From Microbispora sp. H13382 (lineage in GTDB: Bacteria; Actinomycetota; Actinomycetes; Streptosporangiales; Streptosporangiaceae): a DNA stretch of 64,000 bases. The stretch covers positions 62,001 through 126,000 of the forward strand of contig NZ_JABBXA010000012.1 of the NCBI RefSeq assembly GCF_014161445.1. The letters run 5' to 3'. Positions within the stretch are counted from its first letter, which is position 1, and each line of letters starts with the position of its first letter. The notes beneath the pieces were generated by a model that saw only the letters and a list, made by a program, of their open reading frames with translations, was not told where the DNA came from and did not search any database. The position numbers were made by a program, and so were the translations under genes. This document shows positions 15,736 through 24,613 of this stretch, one piece after another.

Positions 15736-16659
15736 TCAGGCGGACCGGCGGGTCTTCCGCTTCTTGGGCGCCTTCTCCTCCTCGTCCGCGCCGTCCGACG
15801 CGGCCTTCCTGGCGCCGGTCCCGGAGGAGGCTGCGGCCTTGGCCTTGGCGGCCCTGCCGGGCGCCTTGGCCTCCGTGGCGCCCTGACGCTCCCGTTTGGC
15901 CGCCTCGACGCTGGCCCGCAGCGCGGCCATGAGGTCGACGGCGGGGCCGGCCTCCGCGGGGGCCTCGGGGGCGACGAGCTCCTTGCCGGCCACCTTGGCC
16001 TCGATGACCTCCTGCAGCGCCTCCCGATAGGCGTCCTTGTACTCGGTGGGATCGAAGTCCGCGACCATGGTCTCGATCAGGGACTCGGCCATCTTCAGCT
16101 CCTGGGGACGTACGTCGACGTCCTCCTCCAAGAACCCGAAGTCGGCCTCGCGGATCTCGTCGGGCCAGAGCATGGTCTCCAGCACGAAGACGCCGTCACG
16201 CACGCGGAGGGCGGCCAGCGACTCGCGCTGCCGCAGGGCGATCTTCACGACCGCCACCTGTCCCGATCGCTCCAGCGCGTCCCGCAGCAGCACGTACGGC
16301 TTGGCGCCCTGCCCGTCCGGCTCCAGGTAGTAGGACTTCGCGAAGTAGATGGGGTCGATCTGCTCCGCGGGGGTGAACTGCAGCACGTCGATCCTGCGGG
16401 AGGTGGTCAACGGCAGGTCGGAGAAGTCCTCGTCGGTCAGCACGACCATCTCGCCGGTCGCGAGCTCGTACCCCTTGGCGATGTCGGAGTACGGCACCTC
16501 TTCCCCGTCGACCGAGCAGATCCGCTTGTACTTGATCCGCCCGCCGTCCTCCCGGTGCACCTGGTGGAACGCGACGTCCTTCTGTTCGGTCGCCGAGTAC
16601 AGCTTCACCGGGATGGTGACCAGACCGAACGAGATCGCGCCTTTCCAGATGCTGCGCAT
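15736..16659 (-). CDS. ku: non-homologous end joining protein Ku
   Basis: The 307-residue protein is bacterial Ku. The beta-barrel core begins MRSIWKGAISFGLVTIPVKLY and contains QVHREDGGRIKYKRIC and YYLEPDGQGAKPYVLLRDAL; a C-terminal Lys/Ala-rich extension (about 250-307) ends KKRKTRRSA. Ku homodimers ring DNA ends and recruit LigD, and the basic tail helps DNA binding. I chose ATG 16659, the conserved family start; the longer frame to 16707 adds unrelated residues. It is divergent from the LigD-type ligase and polymerase genes with 77 bp between, consistent with a shared control region. Confidence 0.95.
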   Translation of the reverse strand: MRSIWKGAISFGLVTIPVKLYSATEQKDVAFHQVHREDGGRIKYKRICSVDGEEVPYSDIAKGYELATGEMVVLTDEDFSDLPLTTSRRIDVLQFTPAEQIDPIYFAKSYYLEPDGQGAKPYVLLRDALERSGQVAVVKIALRQRESLAALRVRDGVFVLETMLWPDEIREADFGFLEEDVDVRPQELKMAESLIETMVADFDPTEYKDAYREALQEVIEAKVAGKELVAPEAPAEAGPAVDLMAALRASVEAAKRERQGATEAKAPGRAAKAKAAASSGTGARKAASDGADEEEKAPKKRKTRRSA

Positions 16660-16736
16660 AGCCACATTCTCGTCTCTGTGTTCGAACAACGCTATGGTGG
16701 GATTCAAGGGAGTTACCTGATGGGCAGGTACCCACT

Positions 16737-17693
16737 ATGGCGGTGCCGTATCCGATCGAGCCGATGCTTGCCATTCCAGGAGAAATCCCCCTCGACCCCG
16801 AGGCGTACGCGCTGGAGGTGAAGTGGGACGGCATCCGCGCGCTCGCGTACGTCGACGGCGGCGTGCGGGTGACCGGGCGGCACGGCGCCGACTTCACCTC
16901 CCGGTATCCCGAGATCTCGGCCGCCATGGCGCCGCTGGCCGGCCGCAGGGCGGTCGTCGACGGCGAGGTGGTGGCCTTCGACCCCGAGGGCCGGCCCAGC
17001 TTCGCCAGGCTGCAGAAGCGCATGCACATCACCGATCCCGCCGGGGCCCACCTGCTCGGCCGGCTGCCGGTCTCCTACCTGCCCTTCGACCTGCTCCATC
17101 TCGACGGGCACACGCTGCTCGACCTGCCCTACCGGGACCGGCGGGCGCTGCTCGACTCGCTCGGCCTGGGCGCGCCGCCGTGCTTCCCCTGTGAACCGGC
17201 CGTGCTGGAGGCCACCAGGCGGCAGGGGCTGGAGGGCGTGGTCGCCAAGCGTCTCGACTCGCCGTACCGGCCGGGACGCAGGGCGGACTGGTGGATCAAG
17301 GTCAAGAACCTGCGCACCGCCGACGTGGTCGTCGGCGGCTGGCGGCCCGGCAGGGGCCGCCGCACGGGCGGCGTCGGCTCACTCCTGCTCGGCGTGTACG
17401 CCGGGACCTCCCCTGCCGAGTTCCTCTTCGCCGGCCACGTGGGCACCGGGTTCACCGACGCGATGCTCGGCGACCTGCTCCGGCTGATTGAGCCGCTCGA
17501 GATCGGGCAGTGCCCCTTCTCGGACGGGCTGCCGAGGGAGATCTCCAGGAACGCCCGATGGGTCCGGCCCGAAGTGGTCGGCGAGGTGGCGTTCACCATG
17601 TGGACGCGCGACGGGCGACTGCGCAACCCCGTGTGGCGGGGCGTGCGCGCCGACAAGGTCCCCGCGGACGTGCGGCGGGAGGAGCAGGGATGA
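16737..17693 (+). CDS. ligD: ATP-dependent DNA ligase (LigD ligase-type)
   Basis: The 318-residue protein is the ligase module of the bacterial NHEJ enzyme: nucleotidyl-Lys motif EVKWDGIRA (about residue 30), DGEVVAFD, FDLLHLDGHTLLDLPY, EGVVAKRLDSPY and WIKVKNLR, followed by an OB-fold with GHVGTGF. It seals nicks and double-strand breaks using ATP. The polymerase domain is encoded separately by the overlapping downstream gene, and no phosphoesterase domain is attached. It starts at ATG 16737, near the divergent ku promoter. Confidence 0.93.
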   Translation: MAVPYPIEPMLAIPGEIPLDPEAYALEVKWDGIRALAYVDGGVRVTGRHGADFTSRYPEISAAMAPLAGRRAVVDGEVVAFDPEGRPSFARLQKRMHITDPAGAHLLGRLPVSYLPFDLLHLDGHTLLDLPYRDRRALLDSLGLGAPPCFPCEPAVLEATRRQGLEGVVAKRLDSPYRPGRRADWWIKVKNLRTADVVVGGWRPGRGRRTGGVGSLLLGVYAGTSPAEFLFAGHVGTGFTDAMLGDLLRLIEPLEIGQCPFSDGLPREISRNARWVRPEVVGEVAFTMWTRDGRLRNPVWRGVRADKVPADVRREEQG

Positions 17694-18571
17694 CCGAGAA
17701 GGTGCGGGTGAAGGTCGAGGGCCGCCTGCTGGTTCTGACCAATCTGGACAAGGTCCTCTATCCCGACACCACGTTCACCAAGGCCGAAGTGATCGACTAC
17801 TACACCCGGATCGCGCCGGTCCTGCTGCCGCACCTGAAGGGGCGCCCGCTCACGGTCAAGCGTTACCCGAACGGCGTCGAGGGCCAGTTCTTCTTCGAGA
17901 AGAACGCCCCGGAGCACACGCCCGACTGGGTCCGTACGGTGACCCTGCCCGCGCCGGGGAGCACCAAGAACCGCGAGGAGATCGACTTCGCGGTCGTGGA
18001 GGACCTGCCGACCCTGGTCTACTACGCCAACCTGGCCGCTCTGGAGATCCACGTGCCGATGTGGCGGGTGGCCAAGGACGGCGAGCCGCAGCCGCCCGAC
18101 ACCCTCGTCTTCGACCTCGACCCGGGCGCCCCGGCCACCATCGTGGACTGCTGCCGCGTCGCCGTCCTGCTGCGGCAGGCCCTGGCGGACGACGGCCTGG
18201 ACTGCTTTCCCAAGACCAGCGGGCAGAAGGGCATGCAGCTCTACGTCCCCTGGGACCGGGGACCGGGCACGTCCGACTACGCCAAGGCGCTCGCCCGGCG
18301 GATGCAGGCGGAGCACTCGTTCGTCACCAGCGTGATGGCGAAGAAGGAGCGGCCGGGCAAGGTCTTCATCGACTGGAGCCAGAACAACCCGGCCAAGACG
18401 ACCGTCGCGCCCTATTCGCTGCGCGCCGCCCGGCGGCCGACCGTGTCCGCTCCCCTGCTGTGGGAGGAGGTCGAGGCGTGCGACAGCCCCGACCAGTTGG
18501 TGTTCACCGCTCCTGACGTGCTGGAGCGGGTGGCGGAACACGGTGACCTGTTCGTACCCCTCACCGCTTAG
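17690..18571 (+). CDS. ligD: LigD polymerase/primase domain protein
   Basis: The 293-residue protein is the LigD polymerase (archaeo-eukaryotic primase fold): NLDKVLYPDTTFTKAEVIDYY at the N-terminus, KRYPNGVEGQFFFEKNAP, the metal-binding FDLDPG (two Asp), PKTSGQKGMQLYVP and IDWSQNNPAKTTVAPYS. It fills gaps with ribo- or deoxyribonucleotides during end joining. Its ATG overlaps the stop of the ligase gene (ATGA), so the two act as a split LigD. The order ku, then ligase and polymerase, is typical of actinomycetes. Confidence 0.93.
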   Translation: MTEKVRVKVEGRLLVLTNLDKVLYPDTTFTKAEVIDYYTRIAPVLLPHLKGRPLTVKRYPNGVEGQFFFEKNAPEHTPDWVRTVTLPAPGSTKNREEIDFAVVEDLPTLVYYANLAALEIHVPMWRVAKDGEPQPPDTLVFDLDPGAPATIVDCCRVAVLLRQALADDGLDCFPKTSGQKGMQLYVPWDRGPGTSDYAKALARRMQAEHSFVTSVMAKKERPGKVFIDWSQNNPAKTTVAPYSLRAARRPTVSAPLLWEEVEACDSPDQLVFTAPDVLERVAEHGDLFVPLTA

Positions 18572-18638
18572 CCCGGCCGCCGCCCTGGCCGTAGTGTTGG
18601 ACCTGTCGCAGCCGACCTTCGAACGGAAGGACACGCAG

Positions 18639-18839
18639 ATGCCCGAGATGGACCCCCTCGACGAGACGGCCGAGGAGATCTCGATCGAGGCGCCGGAGGC
18701 CGACGCGGTCGAGCAGCACCAGCTCGTCAAGGTCCCCGACGACCGGCGCTGGCCCGAGCGCGTTCCGTTCGACGCCGACCCGGCCGACGTGGCCGAGCAG
18801 GAGCGCACGGTCGACATCGACGACGACGACTATCGTTGA
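18639..18839 (+). CDS. small acidic hypothetical protein, 66 aa
   Basis: This 66-residue protein (MPEMDPLDETAEEIS start) is strongly acidic and ends DIDDDDYR. It has no signal peptide or membrane segment. GAAGGA lies upstream of ATG 18639. The centre (VKVPDDRRWPERVPFDADPADVAEQ) looks conserved rather than random. I recognise no domain. It sits 67 bp after the NHEJ polymerase gene and before the TetR gene; whether it belongs to either transcript is unclear. Confidence 0.65.
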   Translation: MPEMDPLDETAEEISIEAPEADAVEQHQLVKVPDDRRWPERVPFDADPADVAEQERTVDIDDDDYR

Positions 18840-18911
18840 CCCGAGTTACCCACGCGTAGGATGAGGCCCCGGGGCGGGAGCCCCCGATGCGCATCTGCCA
18901 AGGAGACTGCC

Positions 18912-19532
18912 GTGACCGCTACCCCGGACGCCAAGCCCCGGGGCACCCGGCTACCCCGGATGGCCCGCCGCCGCCAGTTGCTGAGCGCGGCACAGGAAGT
19001 GTTCGTGGAGAACGGCTACCACGCGGCGGCGATGGACGAGATCGCCGAGCGGGCCGGTGTGAGCAAGCCGGTGCTCTACCAGCACTTCCCGGGCAAGCTG
19101 GAGCTGTATCTGGCGCTGCTGGACCTGCATGTCGACGACATGGTGACCCGGATCCGGCAGGCACTCGAGTCCACCAGTGACAACAAGCAGCGGGTGCAGG
19201 CCGCCATCGGCGCCTTCTTCGACTTCGTCTCCAGCCAGGGCGAGGCGTTCCGGCTCGTCTTCGAATCCGACCTGCGCAACGTCGCGCCCGTACGGCAGCG
19301 GATGGAGCGTTCGCTGCACGAGAGCGCCGAGGCGATCAGCCAGGTCATCCAGGAGGACACCGGCTGCTCCAGCGACGAGGCGCACCTGCTCGGCGTCGGC
19401 CTGGTGGGCATGGCCGAGGTCAGCGCGCGCTACTGGCTGAGCAGCCACGGCTCGATCCCCAAGGAGGCGGCGACCCAGCTGATGGCGCGCCTGGCATGGC
19501 GTGGCATCAGCGGTTTCCCGCGCACCGGCTGA
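18912..19532 (+). CDS. TetR family transcriptional regulator
   Basis: The 206-residue protein has a TetR helix-turn-helix (RRRQLLSAAQEVFVENGYHAAAMDEIAERAGVSKPVLYQHFPGKLELY, written here in segments around residues 20-65) and an all-helical ligand/dimer domain. Only the HTH is diagnostic: AMDEIAERAGVSKPVLYQHF. I chose GTG 18912 with AGGAGA upstream. This TetR followed by DUF3107, a ferritin-like protein and a DEAD-box helicase is a recurrent actinobacterial neighbourhood. The ligand and targets are unknown. Confidence 0.9.
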   Translation: MTATPDAKPRGTRLPRMARRRQLLSAAQEVFVENGYHAAAMDEIAERAGVSKPVLYQHFPGKLELYLALLDLHVDDMVTRIRQALESTSDNKQRVQAAIGAFFDFVSSQGEAFRLVFESDLRNVAPVRQRMERSLHESAEAISQVIQEDTGCSSDEAHLLGVGLVGMAEVSARYWLSSHGSIPKEAATQLMARLAWRGISGFPRTG

Positions 19533-19626
19533 CCGGAATCCTGTTCGCTTGACGCGATCACAGGGCGCACCGCTCCCCAGGAGGACGACGATGGGTGAGA
19601 ACCAGCCCTCGCGAAAGGGGAGCCCG

Positions 19627-19857
19627 ATGGAAATAAAGATCGGTGTGCAGTCGGTGCACCGTGAGCTCATCGTGGAGACCGACCTGTCGGCCGAGGAGAT
19701 CGAGGAGGAACTCCGCAACGCGCTCGCCTCGGAGAAGGGTGTCTTCTCGCTCACCGACACCAAGGGCCGGCGAGTGGTCGTCCCCGTGGCCTCGCTCGGG
19801 TTCGTCGAGATCGGCGAGGACGAGACGCGCCCCGTCGGCTTCGGCGGGACTCTCTAG
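19627..19857 (+). CDS. DUF3107 family protein
   Basis: The 76-residue protein (MEIKIGVQSVHRELIVETDL) matches the small actinobacterial DUF3107 family in length and in the pattern of short strands and a helix (SAEEIEEELRNAL), ending with VPVASLGFVEIGE. ATG 19627 has GGGGAG upstream. An ATG at 19591 has an even better AGGAGG and would add 12 residues, so the start is not settled. The function of the family is unknown; it is nearly always next to a TetR gene and the DEAD-box helicase. Confidence 0.88.
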   Translation: MEIKIGVQSVHRELIVETDLSAEEIEEELRNALASEKGVFSLTDTKGRRVVVPVASLGFVEIGEDETRPVGFGGTL

Positions 19858-20368
19858 CCCACCGCGGCAACCCACCGAGACGGTCCACCGAGACCGCCCT
19901 CCGCGGCCTTCACCGGCCCGCCGGCGGCGCGCGCCCACCACGCGCGCCGTCCCGGCGGCTGACCGTGAGGTCCGCGATGCGGGCTCCATCGATCGGCCGC
20001 CCGGGAATCGCCGCGGGCTCAGCTGCGTCTGTAACCGCATCCGCGGGGACGGCGGGTCAGATCCGCGTGATGGGGATCCCGCCTCCCGCTGATCGTCGGA
20101 CAGCCCGCGCTTCCTCTCCGCAACACCGCACGCGGAGTCCAGGTGTTCGGCCCACATCTCGTCAAGGAACTGCCGTAGCGGCGCGAGGCCCTCATGCTCG
20201 CACCGTACATCCGTTTGGCACGTGCGCGACCCATGAACGCCGGACCGGCCGCCGCGCGGGGCCGCCTGCCGTACCTCCCGGTCCCCGCCGCCCCAGGAGT
20301 CTCGCCAGGTCAGCGGACCGGCCGGCGTACAGCACCGGTGCCCGCGACAACCGCGGAACCCGTGAAGA
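19858..20368. other. gene-free region
   Basis: About 510 bp of GC-rich sequence between DUF3107 and the convergent ferritin-like gene hold no open frame with convincing codon bias or start. I see no clear terminator or repeat. Confidence 0.5.
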
Positions 20369-21028
20369 CTACGGACCCGGCGTGAGGCCGAGGGCCGCCA
20401 TCCGCTTGCCGTGCTCCTCGGTCAGCCGGGCGAACATCCGCCCGACCTCGGCCAGGTCCTCACCGTTCTCGCCCACCAGCAGGGCGGCGAGCTGCGGCCG
20501 GGCCGCGGCGAGCCGCTGCCCCTGGCTCAGCGCCTCACCGACCATGCGGCGCGCCCACAGCGCCAGGCGGCCGCACAGCCGCGGATCGGCGTCCAGCGCG
20601 GCGCGCACCCGCTCCACCGCGAACTCCCCACGGCTCTCGTCGGTCAGCACCTCGTCCACCAGGGCGCTGATCGAGGGATCGGTGTGGCGTGCCGCCTCAC
20701 GGTAGAAGTCCCCCGCGATCCCCACACCGACGTACGCCTTGATCAGCGCCTCGTACCAGTCCTTCGGCCTGGTCTGGGCGTGCCAGGCGTCGATCGCCTC
20801 CACGAAGGGAGCCATCGCCTCCTCCGCGTCGACGCCGAGCGAGGCCAGCCGGTCACGCAGCACCCGGAAGTGCCCGTACTCCGTCGCGGCCACGTCCCCG
20901 AGGGCGGCCCTGTCGTTCAGCGTCGGAGCCAGCAGTGCGGCGTCCTCGGCCAGCCGGAGGAAGGCGGTGAGCTCGGCGTACGCGAGGACACCGAGCAGGT
21001 CCACAGTCCCGGGAGAGGAATCACTCAT
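20369..21028 (-). CDS. ferritin-like (MiaE-like) protein
   Basis: This 219-residue all-helical protein has ferritin-like metal motifs: an early Glu in GVLAYAELTAFLRLAED, an ExxH in ATEYGHFRVLRDRL, and a second pair in LTDESRGEFAVERVRAAL. It resembles the ferritin-like proteins related to tRNA hydroxylase MiaE that lie beside this helicase in actinomycetes. I chose ATG 21028 (MSDSSPGTVDLLG); the frame extends to 21211 but the extra residues look non-coding. The substrate is not known. It is divergent from the helicase gene. Confidence 0.82.
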   Translation of the reverse strand: MSDSSPGTVDLLGVLAYAELTAFLRLAEDAALLAPTLNDRAALGDVAATEYGHFRVLRDRLASLGVDAEEAMAPFVEAIDAWHAQTRPKDWYEALIKAYVGVGIAGDFYREAARHTDPSISALVDEVLTDESRGEFAVERVRAALDADPRLCGRLALWARRMVGEALSQGQRLAAARPQLAALLVGENGEDLAEVGRMFARLTEEHGKRMAALGLTPGP

Positions 21029-21341
21029 GGGTGCAGCGTACGGCTCCCCGGCTCCTCGATCGGAGCGGCGCCCGGCCCCCGGCCCCCCGGCGACACAGCA
21101 AGAGCTTTTAGCGAGAAGACGCAGAAATCGGTTCCGTGTTGTGGTATCGAGTAGACTGCTTCGTGGAAGTGCGACCGCACTGTGCCGCTCACTGTGTCGA
21201 TCCGGGGTCATCTCCCCGGACCCCCAGGAACCACTGAATGCAGCGGTCGCTGATCACGACGAGGGCGCGACTGTCCGCGAGGACCCGGACCGGGAAAGAT
21301 CTGCCGGCCGGATGTCCCGGTAGGCCGCCCCTTCGCACTGA
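21029..21341. other. divergent promoter region of ferritin-like and helicase genes
   Basis: About 310 bp without a gene. The first 130 bp are less GC-rich (TTTTAGCGAGAAGACGCAGAAATCGG, GTGGTATCGAGTAGAC) and probably hold one promoter. The rest would be a long 5' leader for the helicase mRNA. Confidence 0.45.
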
Positions 21342-23414
21342 TTGAGGCAGGCCACGCTGACAACGACGTTCCGAGACCTGGGAGTCATCCCGGAGATCGC
21401 CGATGCGCTCGAGACCGAGGGCATCACTTCACCATTCCCGATTCAGGAGATGGCGCTCCCGCTGGCGCTGGCCGGCCAGGACGTCATCGGACAGGCGCGC
21501 ACCGGCACCGGCAAGACCTATGCCTTCGGCGTCGCCATGCTGCAGCTCGTCGGCAAGCCGAGGAAGAACCGCAAGAAGCCGCGCGGTCTCGTCCTCGTCC
21601 CGACCCGCGAGCTGGCCCTCCAGGTGACCGAGGACCTGGTCCTCGCCGCCGGCAAGCTGGGGTCGCGCATCCTCACCGTGTACGGCGGGCGCGCGTACGA
21701 GCCGCAGATCGAGGCGCTCAAGAACGGCGTCGACGTGATCGTCGGCACGCCGGGGCGGCTGCTCGACCTGGTCAAGCAGAAGCACCTCGACCTCGGCCAG
21801 ATCACCATGCTCGTGCTGGACGAGGCCGACCGCATGCTCGACCTCGGCTTCCTGCCGGACATCGAGCGGATCATCAAGCTGGTGCCGGAGAGTCGGCAGA
21901 CCATGCTGTTCTCCGCGACCATGCCCGGCGAGATCGTCAACCTGTCCCGCCGCTACCTCACCCGGCCCACCCGGGTCCGGGCGGAGAGCGGCACGGCCGA
22001 GGCCGAGACGACCACGCTGACCACGCAGCACGTGTACCGCACACACCGCATGGACAAGATCGAGATTCTGGCCCGCCTGATGCAGAGCAGGGGCGCCGGG
22101 CTCACGATGGTGTTCTGCGAGACCAAGCGGGCCTGCGACATGGTCGCCGAGCAGCTCAAGGACAAGGGCTTCGCGGTGGCGGCCGTCCACGGCGACCTCG
22201 GCCAGGGCCAGCGCGAGCAGGCGTTGCGGGCCTTCCGCAACGGCAAGATCAACGTGCTGGTGGCGACCGACGTCGCGGCGCGCGGCATCGACATCGACGA
22301 CGTCACCCACGTCGTCAACTACGACTGCCCGCAGGACGAGAAGACCTACGTCCACCGGATCGGCCGTACGGGCCGGGCGGGCCGCACCGGCGTCGCGGTG
22401 ACCTTCGTCGAGTGGACCGAGCTGACCCGCTGGAAGGTCATCAACAACGCCCTCTCGCTGGACTTCATCGATCCCGTCGAGACCTATTCGAGCTCCCCGC
22501 ACCTGTACACCGACCTCGACATCCCCGAGGGGACCAAGGGCGTGCTGCCGCGCGCCCAGCGGTCCCGGGCGGGCCTGGAGGCGGAGGAGATCGAGGACCT
22601 CGGAGAGACGGGCCGCACCCGGTCCCGCGGCAAGTCCGGCCGCGGAGACCGGGAAGAGCGTCGTGAGCGCCCCGCCCGCACCCGCGAGCGGCGGCGCACC
22701 CGGGCTGGCCGTTCCCAGGACTCCGACACGACCTTCTCGGGGGAGACCGAGGCGGCGGCTCCGGTGGAGGCTCCCGTGGAGCCGCCTCTGGAGACCACCC
22801 CGGAGGCTCCCGCCGAGGCCGCGCCGGGGCGCCGCGGGCGCAGGGGCGCGAACACCGCGGCCGTGACCGGGGCGCTGGCCGACGTCGCGGCCGTGGGGTC
22901 CCGTGAGGACGGCTCGGAGGAACAGGCCGAGTCCCCGGTGAACGGGGAGGCCGCGCCCTCCGGCGACGGGCACGAGCCGAAGGCGGCGGCCACGCGCAGG
23001 ACCACCCGCCGCAGGACCCGCGCCGCCACCGACGCCGCTGACGCCACCAGCGACATCGCCGCCGACGCCGACGCCCGCGACCAGGTGCCCGTGGCCGAGG
23101 AGCCGGCGGAGGAACCGGCGGAGGAGCGCCCGGCGCGCCGCCGCAGGACCCGCGCCGCCGACGCCCAGCAGACACTCCCGATCGAGGAGCCGGCAGTGGA
23201 GGCGCCCGTGAACGAGGTCGCCGCCGAGGAGCCCGCCGAGCGGCCGGCGCAGCGGCCGGAGCCGGAGCGGATCATCCCGGCCAGCCCGTTCTCGATCGTG
23301 TTCAGGTCTCCCGACATCGCGACCGACGACGACGACCCCGCGCCGTCCGCCGCGAGCGAGCGCGCCCAGCAGCGGCGCCGCCCGCCCCGGCCGCGGCCCC
23401 GCCGTACGGGGTGA
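21342..23414 (+). CDS. DEAD-box RNA helicase with Arg-rich C-terminal tail
   Basis: The 690-residue protein has a full DEAD-box core (about 1-390): FPIQ, ARTGTGKT (52-59), PTRELA, TPGRLLD, LDEADRM, SAT, VATDVAARGID and HRIGRTGRAG. A low-complexity tail (about 400-690) rich in Arg, Glu, Ala and Pro with several RRRTRAA units probably binds RNA or ribosomes. The coordinates use the TTG at 21342. Homologues start (M)TTTFRDLG, which would place initiation at the CTG at 21357, preceded by GAGGCAGG, an unusual start codon. Confidence 0.92.
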   Translation: MRQATLTTTFRDLGVIPEIADALETEGITSPFPIQEMALPLALAGQDVIGQARTGTGKTYAFGVAMLQLVGKPRKNRKKPRGLVLVPTRELALQVTEDLVLAAGKLGSRILTVYGGRAYEPQIEALKNGVDVIVGTPGRLLDLVKQKHLDLGQITMLVLDEADRMLDLGFLPDIERIIKLVPESRQTMLFSATMPGEIVNLSRRYLTRPTRVRAESGTAEAETTTLTTQHVYRTHRMDKIEILARLMQSRGAGLTMVFCETKRACDMVAEQLKDKGFAVAAVHGDLGQGQREQALRAFRNGKINVLVATDVAARGIDIDDVTHVVNYDCPQDEKTYVHRIGRTGRAGRTGVAVTFVEWTELTRWKVINNALSLDFIDPVETYSSSPHLYTDLDIPEGTKGVLPRAQRSRAGLEAEEIEDLGETGRTRSRGKSGRGDREERRERPARTRERRRTRAGRSQDSDTTFSGETEAAAPVEAPVEPPLETTPEAPAEAAPGRRGRRGANTAAVTGALADVAAVGSREDGSEEQAESPVNGEAAPSGDGHEPKAAATRRTTRRRTRAATDAADATSDIAADADARDQVPVAEEPAEEPAEERPARRRRTRAADAQQTLPIEEPAVEAPVNEVAAEEPAERPAQRPEPERIIPASPFSIVFRSPDIATDDDDPAPSAASERAQQRRRPPRPRPRRTG

Positions 23415-23718
23415 GGGGCCGGCACAGGCCCGCTCGTCGGTGAGCACGACAGCAGGGGCAGGGAGAGCGCCGGACGGCCGGCGCTCGCCCTGCCCCCGTC
23501 GCGTCGGGGGCCAGTTCGCCCGCAGTGGGTATGACCTGGACAGGAGGCATGCGCAATGACCATCCGAAACCCGCGTAGTCGCTTCGGCAGTGTCGTCGGG
23601 ATCTTTCCTGGGTATCGTGATGCCACGTGAGTGAGCGAGCCTTCAGCAGACGGTCCAGGACGTGGGGCCGGTCCGGCCCATCGGTTCCCGGGATCCGGGG
23701 TGAGGTGGAGGAGGCCTC
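23415..23718. other. gene-free region
   Basis: About 300 bp follow the helicase. A loose GC-rich inverted repeat (GGGGCAGGGAGAGCGCCGG... GCCCTGCCCCC, about 23454-23499) may be its terminator. The part after 23530 probably carries the promoter of the next hydrolase gene. Confidence 0.45.
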
Positions 23719-24603
23719 GTGAGCACGCCACGGTTCCTGACCCTTCCGCCGGGTGTCAGCAGTGAGCAGATCGAGACGCCGCTGGGCTCGTTCGCCGCCC
23801 TCGAAGCGCTTCCGGTGAGTGGGGTCCCGGAGCGCTGGCCCGCCCTTCTCGTCCCCGGTTTGACGGGGTCGAAGGAGGACTTCATCGCCGTGCTGCAGAC
23901 GCTCGCGCAGGCCGGCCGCCGGGTGATCGCGGTCGACATGCGCGGGCAGTACGAGACGCCGGGCCCGGACGACCCGGCGGCCTACACGTGCGCGGCTCTC
24001 GGCGCGGACATCGACGCGATCGCCGCGGCCGTCGGCCAGGGTGAGCCCGTCCACCTGCTGGGACACTCCTTCGGCGGGCTCGTCGCCCGGGACGCGGCGC
24101 TGAACGGCGGTGCCAGGCTCGCCTCGCTCACGCTCATGAGCTCGGGGCCGGCGGGCATCGTCGGGCCCCGGGAGCGGATGGGCCGGGTCCTGCTGGCCGA
24201 GCTCCCGGAGTACGGCCTGGACTACATGTGGTCGAACAGGCTGGAGCCCGAGGCGCTGGCGGCGGGCGTCCCCGACGACATCGTCGCGTTCCTGCGCAAG
24301 CGGCTGCTCAGCAATCACCCCACCGCCCTCCTGGCGATGGCGGAGGAGGTCCTGGGCGCCCCGGACCGCTGCGAGGAGCTGACCCAGTGCGGGCTCGACC
24401 TCCTGGTCCTGTACGGCGAGCACGACGACGGCTGGCCGCCGCTGCTGCAGGCCGAGATGGCCCGCAGGCTCGACGCGGAGTGCGTCGTGGTGCCGGGGGC
24501 GCTCCACTCGCCGGCCGTCGAGGCCCCCGAGACCACCGCGGCGGCCCTGACCCGCTTCTGGAACGCCGCGGAGAGCCGGCTGCTCCAGCACCAGCACGGA
24601 TGA
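23719..24603 (+). CDS. alpha/beta hydrolase
   Basis: The 294-residue protein shows the alpha/beta hydrolase core: VPGLTGSKEDF for the oxyanion region, VDMRGQYETPG, nucleophile elbow LLGHSFGGLVA (Ser), acid VLYGEHDDGWP and His in VPGALHSPAVEAP. It starts at GTG 23719 after GGAGG. The next gene (DUF2236) begins 10 bp after its stop, so the two are probably co-transcribed. The substrate cannot be read from the sequence. Confidence 0.87.
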   Translation: MSTPRFLTLPPGVSSEQIETPLGSFAALEALPVSGVPERWPALLVPGLTGSKEDFIAVLQTLAQAGRRVIAVDMRGQYETPGPDDPAAYTCAALGADIDAIAAAVGQGEPVHLLGHSFGGLVARDAALNGGARLASLTLMSSGPAGIVGPRERMGRVLLAELPEYGLDYMWSNRLEPEALAAGVPDDIVAFLRKRLLSNHPTALLAMAEEVLGAPDRCEELTQCGLDLLVLYGEHDDGWPPLLQAEMARRLDAECVVVPGALHSPAVEAPETTAAALTRFWNAAESRLLQHQHG

Positions 24604-24613
24604 GCCCGTCGTC

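Noticed and set aside
16680-16687. GTTCGAAC palindrome between ku and ligase as a LexA/SOS box
   Set aside because: It is too short and lacks the spaced CGAAC-N4-GTTCG form of actinobacterial LexA sites.
19965-20705. Plus-strand frame spanning the gene-free region after DUF3107
   Set aside because: No ribosome site, Arg/Ser-rich composition, and it runs into the antisense of the ferritin-like gene.
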